In this document: positions 34,293 through 42,974 of the stretch, one piece after another
Position numbering within the stretch: the first letter of the stretch is position 1
Layout of the letters: every line of letters starts with the position of its first letter
Source of the DNA: Flavobacterium sp. 11
GTDB lineage: Bacteria > Bacteroidota > Bacteroidia > Flavobacteriales > Flavobacteriaceae
DNA: 64,000 nucleotides
Assembly (NCBI RefSeq): GCF_002754315.1
Contig: NZ_PEFE01000001.1
Span: 3,286,001 to 3,350,000 of the forward strand
Reading direction: 5' to 3'
The notes under the pieces: generated by a model
Told to the model about the DNA's origin: nothing
Databases searched by the model: none
Seen by the model: only the letters and a program-made list of their open reading frames with translations
Translations under genes and position numbers: made by a program

Positions 34293-34315
34293 TTATAATA
34301 GGATACTAAATCGTA

Positions 34316-36784
34316 TTATTTTGGATTTAATATCAAGTCGATTCTTTTAATCGCATCTTCATAATGGTATTTCGTTTCTGCATTTACAGCTTTGGTTTTA
34401 GCAACTGATAAAGTAGCTTTTAAAGTTGTCAATTCGCCTCTAACCAATCCTCTCACATCTGATTGCGCCACATTATAATAGTCAGAAGGACGACCTGATT
34501 TAATTTCTTCTTTCATCAGGTAACTCATTCTTTCTATATAAGCACGCTGTAAATTTCTTCTGTAAATAGTCACATTCGAACCTAAACCGGCTTCTTTCCA
34601 AATTCCTCTTCGCATATCACCCAATAAATCCAACGCTTTATAATTAGCAGTACCCATTATTTCGGCATCCATCAATCGGCCAATGCGCTCAAAACTCATT
34701 ACACTATTCAAATGTCTGGCTTGTAAATTTCTAAAACGCTCTGTGTAACCGGAGTAATCAATATTTTTCAATGTGCTCACATTTACCAACCATGTTGGAG
34801 ATGCAAAAGCATTGGCCTGCAACCATTGCATTGCTTCTTGTTGCTTTGCTTTTGGTACAATATCGTAAATACTTCCTTTTTGGTTTGGCTTTTTAGTAGC
34901 TTCATAAACACCTCCAACATTGGTCACCACATGCCCTACATACCTGCTCCATACATCCATCATCTCTTTGTACAACTCATCTAAATCCTCGTAATTGTTA
35001 GTCACATCACTCGTCCATTCTGGTAAATGTGCCGCTACATATTGCAAGTTTTTAAGTCCGTAAGTACCCGCTTTCATTGAATTATTCCCAATATCTTCCG
35101 TTTGTGAAGACGGGTCAAAACTACTGCTTTGTTTCCCGAATTTGTAAATAGGATTTCCAGCTTTTTCCATAATCCATTTGTCTAATGTAGGCACTTCAAC
35201 TTCTGGTGAAGTCGCATTTGGAATAACTCTGTATCCCCAATTAGTAGCATAATGATCGTAAGGTCCCATTTGGCGTATAAAACGAACGTTTTTATCTCCA
35301 GGTTGTGCGATGTAATTAAAACGGGCATAATCCATCAAACTGGCTGCGATTCCGTTTTTCTGTGTAAAATCACCATTTCTATAATTTTCAGTGTCATAAG
35401 CGCAACTTGCACCCATATTATGAGGAAAACCAAGAGCATGACCTACTTCGTGAGCGATAACCATACGCATCATTTCACCCATTTCTTCATCACTTGTATT
35501 TAATGTTCTTGCTGTAGGATTTGCAGCTCCAGTTTCTAACAAATAGCGATTTCTGTACGAACGCAAATGGTTGTGGTACCAAATTACATCACTCTCGATA
35601 ATTTCTCCCGTTCTGGGATCAGAAACGCTGGGCCCAACGGCATTACGAGTCGTACTCGCCACATAACGAATTACGGAATAACGGATGTCTTCCGGGCTAA
35701 AATCAGGATCTTGTTCTTTCGTTGGTGCGTCTTTGGCGATAATTGCATTTTTAAAACCAGCAGTTTCAAAAGGCTTTTGCCAATCTTCAATTCCTTGTTT
35801 GATGTACTTGCGCAATTTTTCAGGCGTAGCAGGATCTAAATAATACACAATAGGTTTTATTGGTTCTACCAGTTCGCCTTTTGCGTAAGCGACAGGATCT
35901 TTAGGCTCCAATTTCCAACGACGGATATAAGTTTTGCTGTCTGATTTCAATTCGTTGCTTCCGTAATCGATTTGATTCATCGTAAACCATCCCACACGTG
36001 GATCAGCTAATCGAGGTTGCATTGGTTTTTCAGGCAATAAAATCATCGACTGATTCATTTGGATGCTTATCGTTTCTGAATCTTCCTGAACGGGTGGTTT
36101 AGAAGCGTTATAGGTGAAATCCTGAATCACTTCAATGTTCATGGGGAAACTTTTCATCGTATTGATAAAACTGCGGGAATCATCCATTCCTTTGACTTTG
36201 TAGGTTTCTCTCATTTCTGCCGATAAACCGCTGATGGCTCTCACATCAGTACCATAAAATTTAGTCACATCAATTACCGTATTTGCAGAATCTTTGCTGA
36301 ATGCCACGATATCAAAAGCAAATAATGTAGGCTCATAATTATTGGATTTCACCGAAATGCTGATAGGCAAACTGTCATTGGCAACCGCACTGAATGATTT
36401 TAACTTGATAAGGATTTTATCCTGAAAACGCTGCCAAACTATCAATTGCTCGTTGGTTTCGGAGCCAGCATTTACATATCCGCCACCTAAATTAGAAGGC
36501 AGTTTAGATAAACGGCTCACCAAAAGCATGTCTTTATCCAAGTATTTATTAGGGATTTCGAAGAAATATTTTTTATCTACTTTATGTACCGTAAACAATC
36601 CTTGGTCAGAAACGGCGTCTTTAGTAATTACCTTGCTGTATTCCTTGATAGTGGTTTCCGGTTTCTTTTCCGGAGGAGGAACGACAGCGGCATTTTTATC
36701 TTTTTTCTTTTTGGACTGTGCAAATTGCGTGGTGGGCACAAGCATCGCTGCAGCGATTGCGGTTAAAATGAAAAGTTTCTTCAT
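34316..36784 (-). CDS. Secreted zinc-dependent metalloprotease (DUF5117/DUF5118/DUF4953 type)
   Basis: The 822-residue exported protein has a signal peptide (about 1-22, TTQFAQ) and the extended zinc motif HEVGHALGFPH (His445-His455), with a downstream SLMDYARFNYIAQPGD Met-turn region. The N-terminal part matches the DUF5118/DUF5117 arrangement and the C-terminal part DUF4953, a combination common in Bacteroidetes metalloproteases. Substrate and final location (periplasm or surface) are unknown; no T9SS tail is seen. Monocistronic, with a -7 box at 36814. Confidence 0.9.
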   Translation of the reverse strand: MKKLFILTAIAAAMLVPTTQFAQSKKKKDKNAAVVPPPEKKPETTIKEYSKVITKDAVSDQGLFTVHKVDKKYFFEIPNKYLDKDMLLVSRLSKLPSNLGGGYVNAGSETNEQLIVWQRFQDKILIKLKSFSAVANDSLPISISVKSNNYEPTLFAFDIVAFSKDSANTVIDVTKFYGTDVRAISGLSAEMRETYKVKGMDDSRSFINTMKSFPMNIEVIQDFTYNASKPPVQEDSETISIQMNQSMILLPEKPMQPRLADPRVGWFTMNQIDYGSNELKSDSKTYIRRWKLEPKDPVAYAKGELVEPIKPIVYYLDPATPEKLRKYIKQGIEDWQKPFETAGFKNAIIAKDAPTKEQDPDFSPEDIRYSVIRYVASTTRNAVGPSVSDPRTGEIIESDVIWYHNHLRSYRNRYLLETGAANPTARTLNTSDEEMGEMMRMVIAHEVGHALGFPHNMGASCAYDTENYRNGDFTQKNGIAASLMDYARFNYIAQPGDKNVRFIRQMGPYDHYATNWGYRVIPNATSPEVEVPTLDKWIMEKAGNPIYKFGKQSSSFDPSSQTEDIGNNSMKAGTYGLKNLQYVAAHLPEWTSDVTNNYEDLDELYKEMMDVWSRYVGHVVTNVGGVYEATKKPNQKGSIYDIVPKAKQQEAMQWLQANAFASPTWLVNVSTLKNIDYSGYTERFRNLQARHLNSVMSFERIGRLMDAEIMGTANYKALDLLGDMRRGIWKEAGLGSNVTIYRRNLQRAYIERMSYLMKEEIKSGRPSDYYNVAQSDVRGLVRGELTTLKATLSVAKTKAVNAETKYHYEDAIKRIDLILNPK

Positions 36785-36813
36785 TTAGTGGTTTTTTAAT
36801 GGTTAATCAATAT

Positions 36814-36821
36814 CAAAAATA
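36814..36821 (-). promoter_or_regulatory. -7 box of the metalloprotease gene
   Basis: The minus strand reads TATTTTTG, 29 nt before the start codon. The -33 element is not convincing. Confidence 0.4.
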
Positions 36822-37121
36822 AATTTTAGTGCCAGTAAATTGAATAGTATTCATTGGTTTAACTTTTAATTAACAACCGTTCTATTTCTTGTTGTACATT
36901 TCATACTGGAATTAGTAGTAATGTTTTCCCTGAAATGATTTTACAGGACGGATTTAGTTTTAAGAAACAAATATATTTGTGAGAATAATTTGATTATATT
37001 TGAGAAATGAATACTGACGGTTATCAGATATAGTTACCAAATTTTGGGTGTATATGTCTAACAGTGTCAGACATATGAAAATTTAGCAGCAACCGCTTTA
37101 TAACCCCACAAATTGAAAAAC
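36822..37121. repeat. Intergenic region with the second copy of the orphan-gene 5' element
   Basis: ATATGTCT (37052-37059) and AGACATAT (37069-37076) form an 8-bp inverted repeat with a 9-nt loop. The surrounding strings TTTTGGGTG and TGTCAGACATAT match the element at 15302-15350. The rest (36822-37040) is AT-rich with nothing recognisable. Confidence 0.5.
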
Positions 37122-37400
37122 ATGAACAACTTCCTCAAAATACTAAAATGGGTGAATTACATTTCGATTCCGTTAGGGATATTGAGCTTTTTATACGTGG
37201 CAAATTACAAAATCTATATGGGAATGTTGATTCCTGCATATTTTTTTGTGTTTACATTTTTAAATTTGATTGTTATAACCATTGTTAATCGGATTTGTAA
37301 TAATTCGTCTGTAGATGTTTTTAAAGACTGGAAATGTTTTTTTGCATTGGTGCTTTCGTATTTTCTTATTACACTTACGCTAGCTATTTGGAGTTACTGA
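37122..37400 (+). CDS. Small hypothetical membrane protein
   Basis: 92 residues from the ATG at 37122; a TTG at 37113 would add three. Three hydrophobic stretches (about 12-30, 35-57 and 73-92) suggest three membrane helices. No family recognised. It sits between the shared 5' element and an attC-like hairpin, as the AT-rich orphan at 15374 does, and may be a mobile cassette gene. Confidence 0.6.
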   Translation: MNNFLKILKWVNYISIPLGILSFLYVANYKIYMGMLIPAYFFVFTFLNLIVITIVNRICNNSSVDVFKDWKCFFALVLSYFLITLTLAIWSY

Positions 37401-37424
37401 AAATACTCAACACGGCAGCTTCTA

Positions 37425-37487
37425 TAACGTATTTTGGTAATAGGCTTAATTTAATCCCAAACTGCTTGTAGCGAGAGAACGTTAGGC
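37425..37487. repeat. attC-like folded element downstream of the small membrane gene
   Basis: The outer arms TAACG (37425-37429) and CGTTA (37480-37484) and the inner arms TTTTGG (37432-37437) and CCAAA (37457-37461) form a nested stem. The right end reads GTTAGGC (37481-37487), which fits the GTTRRRY core of integron attC sites. Total length, about 63 bp, is in the attC range. No integrase is seen, so this is structural resemblance only. Confidence 0.4.
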
Positions 37488-37516
37488 GATATTTTAAAAA
37501 AAATAACATAATAAAA

Positions 37517-38116
37517 ATGATGAAAAAATTAAATTTTTTGGTTTTAGTATTTGTAACAAATATTAGTTTTAGTCAGAATGTTTTCAAAAATGAAAGTATT
37601 GGATTTAGTATTGAACAACCAAGCAAATGGATAAAAGCAAAAGAAGGGCAAACTATTGAAAATTTAAAAAGCAACGTAAAATTAGATGATAAAGTTCTCA
37701 TTAAATTATTAGAGCAAAATAAAGGAACAATTGAAGTTGTTAGTTTTTTCAAATATCCAATCGAAACAACAGTTGGAATTATACCAACTATTAAAGTTAA
37801 CTTAAGAAGTAATCCTCATAAAAATTTTGCAGATTTTAGAAAAAGTATTGAAGAAAGTTTAATTGGAATAAAAAAAGTATTCCCTGATTTTAAATATACA
37901 AGTGAACCTAATGAGAGCGTAGTCGATGGTAAAAAATGTTTAACTGCCTCTTGTATTTACACACTAACTGGTAAAGGAGGAAGTGCGAAAGTCAAAATTA
38001 TAGTATATGCCATTCCAGTAAAGGATCAATTTTATCAAGTTACATTAATGGATACCGAAGAAGACAATAACACAGAATTGTTTAAAAAAATTGTCAATAC
38101 AATAATAATTCAATAA
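37517..38116 (+). CDS. Exported hypothetical protein, PsbP/DcrB-like
   Basis: The 199-residue protein has a clear signal peptide (about 1-20, NISFSQ). The mature part begins NESIGFSIEQPSKWIKAKEG, a start often seen in PsbP/DcrB-fold periplasmic proteins, and ends with a strand-rich region VKIIVYAIPVKDQFYQVTLMDTEED. That assignment is tentative. It lies between an attC-like element and a REP relic (unit E), in the second small accessory island. Confidence 0.65.
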   Translation: MMKKLNFLVLVFVTNISFSQNVFKNESIGFSIEQPSKWIKAKEGQTIENLKSNVKLDDKVLIKLLEQNKGTIEVVSFFKYPIETTVGIIPTIKVNLRSNPHKNFADFRKSIEESLIGIKKVFPDFKYTSEPNESVVDGKKCLTASCIYTLTGKGGSAKVKIIVYAIPVKDQFYQVTLMDTEEDNNTELFKKIVNTIIIQ

Positions 38117-38130
38117 AAAAATCTCGCCCT

Positions 38131-38184
38131 AATCCGCAAAGTATTTCCTTCTATACGCTACGCAAATGTCTCTGACTTTACGCC
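38131..38184 (+). repeat. REP unit E (degenerate, hairpin 1 only)
   Basis: TCCGCAAAGTATTT, then a shortened spacer, then ACGCAAATGTCTCTGAC and TTTACGC (38160-38183), correspond to the start and hairpin 1 of units A and B, but with stem mismatches. Hairpin 2 is absent. This is a decayed member of the RAYT-linked family about 19 kb from the transposase. Confidence 0.7.
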
Positions 38185-38219
38185 CACAACAATAAGCAAA
38201 ACAAACATAAACCCACAAA

Positions 38220-38242
38220 AAAAGCCCCAATCCGGGGCTTTT
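38220..38242. terminator. Bidirectional terminator before rluD
   Basis: AAAAGCCCC (38220-38228) pairs with GGGGCTTTT (38234-38242) around AATCC. Being A-rich on one side and T-rich on the other, it can serve both the plus-strand hypothetical gene and the minus-strand rluD. Confidence 0.75.
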
Positions 38243-38249
38243 CATATTT

Positions 38250-39296
38250 TTATTCTTCTTCTTGATCAGTGCCATGGGATTTTGAATAGCCTCTCCATTT
38301 CTCAATACAATCCTGAAAATCCTGTGGAAGTTCCGTATCAAAACGCATCATCTCTTTGGTCGTAGGATGCACAAAACCTAATGTTTTGGCATGCAAAGCC
38401 TGTCTTGGCAAAGCTTTGAAACAGTTGTCAATAAACTGTTTGTATTTCGTAAATGTAGTTCCTTTCAAAATCAAATGACCGCCATAACGCTCGTCATTAA
38501 AAAGCGGATGACCTATGTGTTTCAAGTGCGCACGAATCTGGTGCGTTCTTCCAGTTTCCAATTGGCACGAAATCAACGTTACGTATCCAAAACGCTCCAA
38601 AACTTTATAATGCGTCACGGCAGGTTTCCCTATTTCCGGATCAGCAAAAACCGCCATTTGCATGCGATCTTTCAAGTGTCTTGCTAAGTTTCCTTCAATG
38701 GTCCCTTTCTCTTCGGCTACATTTCCCCAAACCAAAGCCACATACTCTCTTTCAGAAGTTTTGGCTTCAAATTGCTTGGCAAGATGCGTCATAGCCGCTT
38801 CGGTTTTGGCAATTACCAATAAACCCGAAGTGTCTTTATCAATTCGATGCACTAATCCGGGACGTTCACTGCTGTTCATGGGTAAATTCTCAAAATGAAA
38901 AGCCAACGCATTCACTAATGTTCCCGTATAATTCCCGTGACCGGGATGCACCACCAATCCTGGCGGTTTATTAATCAATAAAAGCGTAGCATCTTCATAG
39001 ACAATATCTAACGGAATATCTTCGGGATCTACCCTATTTTCAAAAGGAGGATGAGATAACATAACCCGAACCACATCATTGGCTTTGACCTTGTAATTCG
39101 ACTTTACCGTAGCGTCGTTTACAAAAATATTCCCTTCGGTAGCAGCGGTTTGTATTTTATTGCGAGTTGCATTTTGAATCAGGCTCATCAAGTATTTATC
39201 AATTCGCAAAGGCGTTTGGCCTTTAGGAACTTCAAACCTGAAATGTTCAAATAACTCGTCTTCTAAATCTATTGTATCTATATTATTGTTCATCAA
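38250..39296 (-). CDS. RluD-type 23S rRNA pseudouridine synthase
   Basis: The 348-residue enzyme has an N-terminal S4 RNA-binding domain (about 28-90, LRIDKYLMSLIQNATRNKIQ) and the RluA/RluD catalytic block GLVHRIDKDTSGLLVIAKT with Asp153 following HRI. PPGLVVHPGHGN and LETGRTHQIRAHLKHIGHPLFND are the other family motifs. By similarity it modifies helix 69 of 23S rRNA; exact sites are inferred. Its start overlaps the PASTA gene by 14 bp, so the two are co-transcribed. Confidence 0.93.
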   Translation of the reverse strand: MMNNNIDTIDLEDELFEHFRFEVPKGQTPLRIDKYLMSLIQNATRNKIQTAATEGNIFVNDATVKSNYKVKANDVVRVMLSHPPFENRVDPEDIPLDIVYEDATLLLINKPPGLVVHPGHGNYTGTLVNALAFHFENLPMNSSERPGLVHRIDKDTSGLLVIAKTEAAMTHLAKQFEAKTSEREYVALVWGNVAEEKGTIEGNLARHLKDRMQMAVFADPEIGKPAVTHYKVLERFGYVTLISCQLETGRTHQIRAHLKHIGHPLFNDERYGGHLILKGTTFTKYKQFIDNCFKALPRQALHAKTLGFVHPTTKEMMRFDTELPQDFQDCIEKWRGYSKSHGTDQEEE

Positions 39297-39906
39297 CTGG
39301 TGTTTCTTCTATTGGTGCAACCAGAGTATCCGCAGCACTTTCTTCTTCTTCATAACTCATTTTTCCGTCTCCTAAAACCAAATCAATTTTGGATGATTTC
39401 AAGACTCTGTCCCCTACTTTCAGGTTTCTTCCTTTAAAACGCATTTCCAACACCATATCTTTTCCAAGATTTGGAACATACGTAACCGTTCCTTCCTCAA
39501 GACCTAACGCTTTCAAGGTTGGCACCGCTTCACGATATGTTTTTTCTATCAAATCAGGAATTCGCACAGATGAAAATCCTGAAGTATTTATTTTGATATA
39601 TATTTTTCTACCAACTTTTACCTTCGTACCTGGCGTCGGATCTTGCTCAACCACGCTAAATTGCGGAAAATCACTTCTATAATCCACACTATCCAAAAGC
39701 ACATAATCTAAATCCAACTCATCCAGCTTTTCTTCTACTTGCTCTTCAGTCAATTTACTCAAATTTGGAACTGCAATTTCATGACCATGATCTGTTGTAA
39801 AAGTCAACCAATGCATAAACAAATAGCCCAAAGCGGCAATAATGGCAAGAGCAATTAATACTTGTACTAAAAAGACGCGGCTTGTAAGATACTTACGTAA
39901 ACTCAT
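39283..39906 (-). CDS. PASTA domain membrane protein
   Basis: 207 residues from the ATG at 39906 (MSLRKYLTSRVF). An upstream in-frame extension to 39951 is rejected because a perfect -7 box lies inside it. One membrane helix (about 12-32) is followed by two extracytoplasmic PASTA domains: HEIAVPNLSKLTEEQVEEKL to IYIKINTSG, and SSVRIPDLIEKTYREAVPTL to IDLVLGDG. A C-terminal acidic tail ends it. PASTA domains bind muropeptides or beta-lactams; here no kinase is attached. Proximity to divergent ddl fits a cell-wall link. Confidence 0.88.
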   Translation of the reverse strand: MSLRKYLTSRVFLVQVLIALAIIAALGYLFMHWLTFTTDHGHEIAVPNLSKLTEEQVEEKLDELDLDYVLLDSVDYRSDFPQFSVVEQDPTPGTKVKVGRKIYIKINTSGFSSVRIPDLIEKTYREAVPTLKALGLEEGTVTYVPNLGKDMVLEMRFKGRNLKVGDRVLKSSKIDLVLGDGKMSYEEEESAADTLVAPIEETPVDEQ

Positions 39907-39926
39907 AAATTTATTTTTATATGTGG

Positions 39927-39934
39927 CAAAGATA
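39927..39934 (-). promoter_or_regulatory. -7 box of the PASTA-rluD operon
   Basis: The minus strand reads TATCTTTG, 20 nt before the ATG at 39906. A good -33 is not seen. Its position supports 39906 as the start. Confidence 0.5.
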
Positions 39935-39981
39935 AAGCTATTTCGTTTCAAAAAAAATGATAATTTTGTTTAATGCTTTTT

Positions 39982-40078
39982 GAAGCTATTTCCCGCTATT
40001 CGTTATAACTTTTTATCCGCCAAAAAGGCTGATAAAAAGGATTTCTCCCGAAGATTCGGGACTATCGGGGCTAGAATC
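39982..40078. repeat. Structured intergenic element R2
   Basis: GAAGCTATTTCCCGCTATTCG, TTATAA, then CTTTTTATC (40009-40017) pairing with GATAAAAAG (40031-40039), then GATTTC, a CCCGAAGATTCGGG hairpin and TATCGGGGCTAG. The same blocks in the same order occur at 62316 (R3), and the hairpin/GGAT core resembles R1. It lies between the divergent PASTA and ddl genes. Function unknown. Confidence 0.7.
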
Positions 40079-40134
40079 TAGTGCTAAAAACACCTTATTA
40101 TTTATTCAAACAACTAAGATTAAAACGATACAAA

Positions 40135-41109
40135 ATGAAAAACATTGCCATCATCATGGGCGGATATTCCAGCGAGTATAAAATCTCACTTATCAGCGGA
40201 AACGTCGTATATCAATTTCTGGACAAAACGAAATACAAAGGATTCCGAATCCATATTTTCAAAGAAAAATGGGTCTATGTTGATGCTAATGACACTGAAT
40301 TTCCTATCGATAAAAATGATTTTTCAGTAACTGTTGATGGTAATAAAATCACTTTTGATTGCGTTTTCAATGCCATTCACGGAACTCCCGGCGAAGACGG
40401 ATTGATGCAGGCGTATTTCGAATTATTACATATTCCGCAAACTTCCTGCGATTATTACCAAGCGGCATTAACGTTCAACAAACGTGATTTATTATCTGTT
40501 TTAAAACCATACGGAATAAAAACCGCCACTTCCTATTACTTAAACAAAGGCGATGCTATCAATACTGACGAGATTGTCGCTAAAGTTGGTTTGCCTTGTT
40601 TTGTAAAACCAAATAAAGCAGGTTCCAGTTTTGGAATTTCCAAAGTAAAAACCATCGATGAATTGCCTATCGCCATAGAAGTTGCTTACAAAGAAGACAA
40701 CGAAATCATCATAGAAAGTTTCCTTGACGGCACCGAAGTTTCTGTAGGAGTTATCAATTACAAAGGAAAAGTAATCGTTTTGCCAATCACCGAAATCGTT
40801 TCTGACAATGATTTCTTCGATTATGAAGCTAAATATTTAGGTAAATCACAAGAAATCACACCGGCAAGAATCTCAGATGAAATGACCCAAAAAGTGAGCG
40901 AAATAGCCAAACGTGCTTATGAGGTACTCAAAATGAAAGGTTTCTCGAGAAGCGAATTTATATTGGTAAACGGAGAACCCCACATGTTGGAAATGAACAC
41001 CATTCCTGGATTAACAACGGAAAGTTTGATTCCGCAACAAGCCAAAGCTGCTGGAATTTCATTGGAAGATTTATTTACAAATGCGATAGAATTGGCTTTA
41101 AATAACTAA
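40135..41109 (+). CDS. ddl: D-alanine--D-alanine ligase
   Basis: 324 residues from the ATG at 40135 (MKNIAIIMGGYSSEYKISL); an upstream GTG at 40081 would translate part of the repeat and is rejected. The ATP-grasp enzyme joins two D-Ala for peptidoglycan. It shows AIHGTPGEDGLMQAYFEL, PCFVKPNKAGSSFGISKVKT, EIIIESFLDGTEVSVGV and EFILVNGEPHMLEMNTIPGLTTESLIPQQAKAAG. Length is normal. Next to a PASTA protein gene and DUF421. Confidence 0.95.
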   Translation: MKNIAIIMGGYSSEYKISLISGNVVYQFLDKTKYKGFRIHIFKEKWVYVDANDTEFPIDKNDFSVTVDGNKITFDCVFNAIHGTPGEDGLMQAYFELLHIPQTSCDYYQAALTFNKRDLLSVLKPYGIKTATSYYLNKGDAINTDEIVAKVGLPCFVKPNKAGSSFGISKVKTIDELPIAIEVAYKEDNEIIIESFLDGTEVSVGVINYKGKVIVLPITEIVSDNDFFDYEAKYLGKSQEITPARISDEMTQKVSEIAKRAYEVLKMKGFSRSEFILVNGEPHMLEMNTIPGLTTESLIPQQAKAAGISLEDLFTNAIELALNN

Positions 41110-41118
41110 CTTCCCATT

Positions 41119-41811
41119 ATGACCGAAATCTTTGAATGGAACCGATTATTATACAATGATTTACCAGAATCCTTTCTATTAGAGGTCATTTTCCGTTCTA
41201 CCATAATGTTTACAGTTTTATTGTTGACATTAAAAGTAGCTGGAAAACGTGGCGTGAAGCAATTATCTGTTTTTGAAACAGTCATCATTATTGCTTTAGG
41301 ATCTGCAGCGGGAGATCCCATGTTTTATGAAGAAGTTGGAATAATCCCTCCTATAACAGTATTTCTTGTCATTATACTTTTATACCGATTAGTAACGTGG
41401 CTGACAGGAAAAAGTAAACGGTTTGAAGAATTTATAGAAGGCAAAACCGAATGTATTATCAGCGAAGGGAAATTTTCAATTGCAACTTTCAAAAAGGAAA
41501 GTTTGGCACAAGATGAATTTTTTTCGGAACTCCGATTGAAATCGGTAGAGCATTTAGGACAGGTAAAAAATGCCTTTATGGAAACCAGTGGTGAAATCAG
41601 TGTTTTCTATTATGAAGACCATGAAGTTCAACCAGGATTGCCAATTCTGCCTTTTTTATTTAAACAAAAAAGTAAAACGATTCCAACAGAAGGTATTTAT
41701 TCCTGCACCTTTTGCGGAAATACTGAAAGCCACAAACCAGGAAATGCGGAGTGTAGAGTTTGTGAGAAATCTGAATGGGTCGAAGCAATACAAACACTTC
41801 GAAAAACCTAA
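41119..41811 (+). CDS. DUF421 (YetF-like) membrane protein with a C-terminal zinc-ribbon
   Basis: The 230-residue protein has three N-terminal membrane helices and the DUF421 core (VAGKRGVKQLSVFETVIIIALGSAAGDPMFYEEVGI), then a soluble YetF-type domain. Unusually, a four-cysteine cluster ends it: Cys196-x2-Cys199 and Cys212-x2-Cys215, a probable zinc-binding knuckle not part of the usual YetF. It starts 9 bp after ddl. Function unknown. Confidence 0.85.
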   Translation: MTEIFEWNRLLYNDLPESFLLEVIFRSTIMFTVLLLTLKVAGKRGVKQLSVFETVIIIALGSAAGDPMFYEEVGIIPPITVFLVIILLYRLVTWLTGKSKRFEEFIEGKTECIISEGKFSIATFKKESLAQDEFFSELRLKSVEHLGQVKNAFMETSGEISVFYYEDHEVQPGLPILPFLFKQKSKTIPTEGIYSCTFCGNTESHKPGNAECRVCEKSEWVEAIQTLRKT

Positions 41812-41823
41812 TTTAGTCTATTT

Positions 41824-42438
41824 ATGATGGTACTTATAGGAACAAGGGATTCAAAAATAAAAAACGGAAAAATTATAGCTGTTGAATGCCCAAAATGCGA
41901 ATCAAAAGCTTCAATTACGTATAACGTATATTCACGGTATACACATATTACTTTGATTCCAATATTTCCAGTTAGTAAAATTATAGATGTAGAATGTAAT
42001 AATTGTAAAGAAATATTTGGATATGAAAATTTATCTGAAGACATTAAAATAAAACTTCAAAGTGAAAAGGAAATCAATATACTAAAAACACCTATTTGGA
42101 TGTTTTCTGGACTTATCATTCTTGTGGGTTATATTACTTTTTGGATGTATACTAATATTCAAACAAACGATAAAACAAATGTCTTTATTCAAAATCCAAT
42201 ATTGGGAGATGTTTATAATTTAAAATTTACAAATGGCTATTATTCTACAATGCGTATTGATCAAGTAACTAAAGATAGTGTTTATGCGACCCAAAATGAT
42301 TACGATGCTTATTTGCAATATGAAGTTGATGAAATAGACAAACCTGAAAATTATACCAATCGAAAAGTAAAATATTCAAAAAAAGATTTAATAATTCTTC
42401 ATCTAGAAGACGAAATATTTTCAATAACAAGAAACTAA
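41824..42438 (+). CDS. Hypothetical membrane protein with N-terminal zinc-ribbon
   Basis: The 204-residue protein carries a CPKC...CNNC zinc-ribbon (Cys22, Cys25, Cys58, Cys61) around a hydrophobic segment. One membrane helix follows (about 91-110), then a soluble tail with YNLKFTNGYYSTMRIDQVTKDSVYATQND. No family recognised. The stop is immediately followed by the coaD start, so they are probably co-transcribed. Confidence 0.7.
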   Translation: MMVLIGTRDSKIKNGKIIAVECPKCESKASITYNVYSRYTHITLIPIFPVSKIIDVECNNCKEIFGYENLSEDIKIKLQSEKEINILKTPIWMFSGLIILVGYITFWMYTNIQTNDKTNVFIQNPILGDVYNLKFTNGYYSTMRIDQVTKDSVYATQNDYDAYLQYEVDEIDKPENYTNRKVKYSKKDLIILHLEDEIFSITRN

Positions 42439-42894
42439 ATGAGAAAAGCTATATTTCCGGGTTCTTTTGACCCAATAACATTAGGACATGAGGACATCAT
42501 CAAAAGAAGCATTTCGTTGTTTGATGAAATCGTAATCGCTATTGGTGTCAATGCCGAAAAAAAATACATGTTTTCTCTGGAAGACAGAAAACGTTTTATC
42601 GAAGAAACATTCAAAAACGAACCTAAAGTTTCGGTGATTACCTATGAAGGTTTAACTATTGATTTGTGTCATAAAATAAAAGCCGATTTTATCCTTCGTG
42701 GTTTGCGTAATCCTGCCGATTTCGAATTTGAAAAAGCAATTGCACACACCAATCGCCGTTTATCAAAAATAGAAACTGTCTTTTTATTGACTGCCGCAAG
42801 AACTTCATATATCAGTTCCAGTATTGTGAGAGATGTAATCCGCAACGGAGGGCAATATGAAATGCTGGTTCCAGATGCAGTGCGAGTAAAATAA
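42439..42894 (+). CDS. coaD: Phosphopantetheine adenylyltransferase
   Basis: The 151-residue nucleotidyltransferase catalyses the penultimate step of coenzyme A synthesis. FPGSFDPITLGHEDII holds the HxGH-like ATP site. ADFILRGLRNPADFEFEKAIAHTNRRL and TSYISSSIVRDVIRNGG complete the substrate and phosphate sites. Length is typical. It begins one base after the zinc-ribbon gene. Confidence 0.96.
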   Translation: MRKAIFPGSFDPITLGHEDIIKRSISLFDEIVIAIGVNAEKKYMFSLEDRKRFIEETFKNEPKVSVITYEGLTIDLCHKIKADFILRGLRNPADFEFEKAIAHTNRRLSKIETVFLLTAARTSYISSSIVRDVIRNGGQYEMLVPDAVRVK

Positions 42895-42974
42895 TACTTG
42901 CCATCAACCAAATATAAATTTGTGAAACGAGGCAATAAGCCATAATTTCGCCTAAAAATAAAAGCCATCAAACA

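Noticed and set aside
39907-39951. N-terminal extension of the PASTA protein to 39951
   Set aside because: The extension covers a perfect -7 box and the extra residues are not typical; the ATG at 39906 fits a membrane-anchor start.
40081-40134. GTG start for Ddl at 40081
   Set aside because: It would add 18 residues directly after repeat R2; the ATG at 40135 gives the standard Ddl N-terminus.
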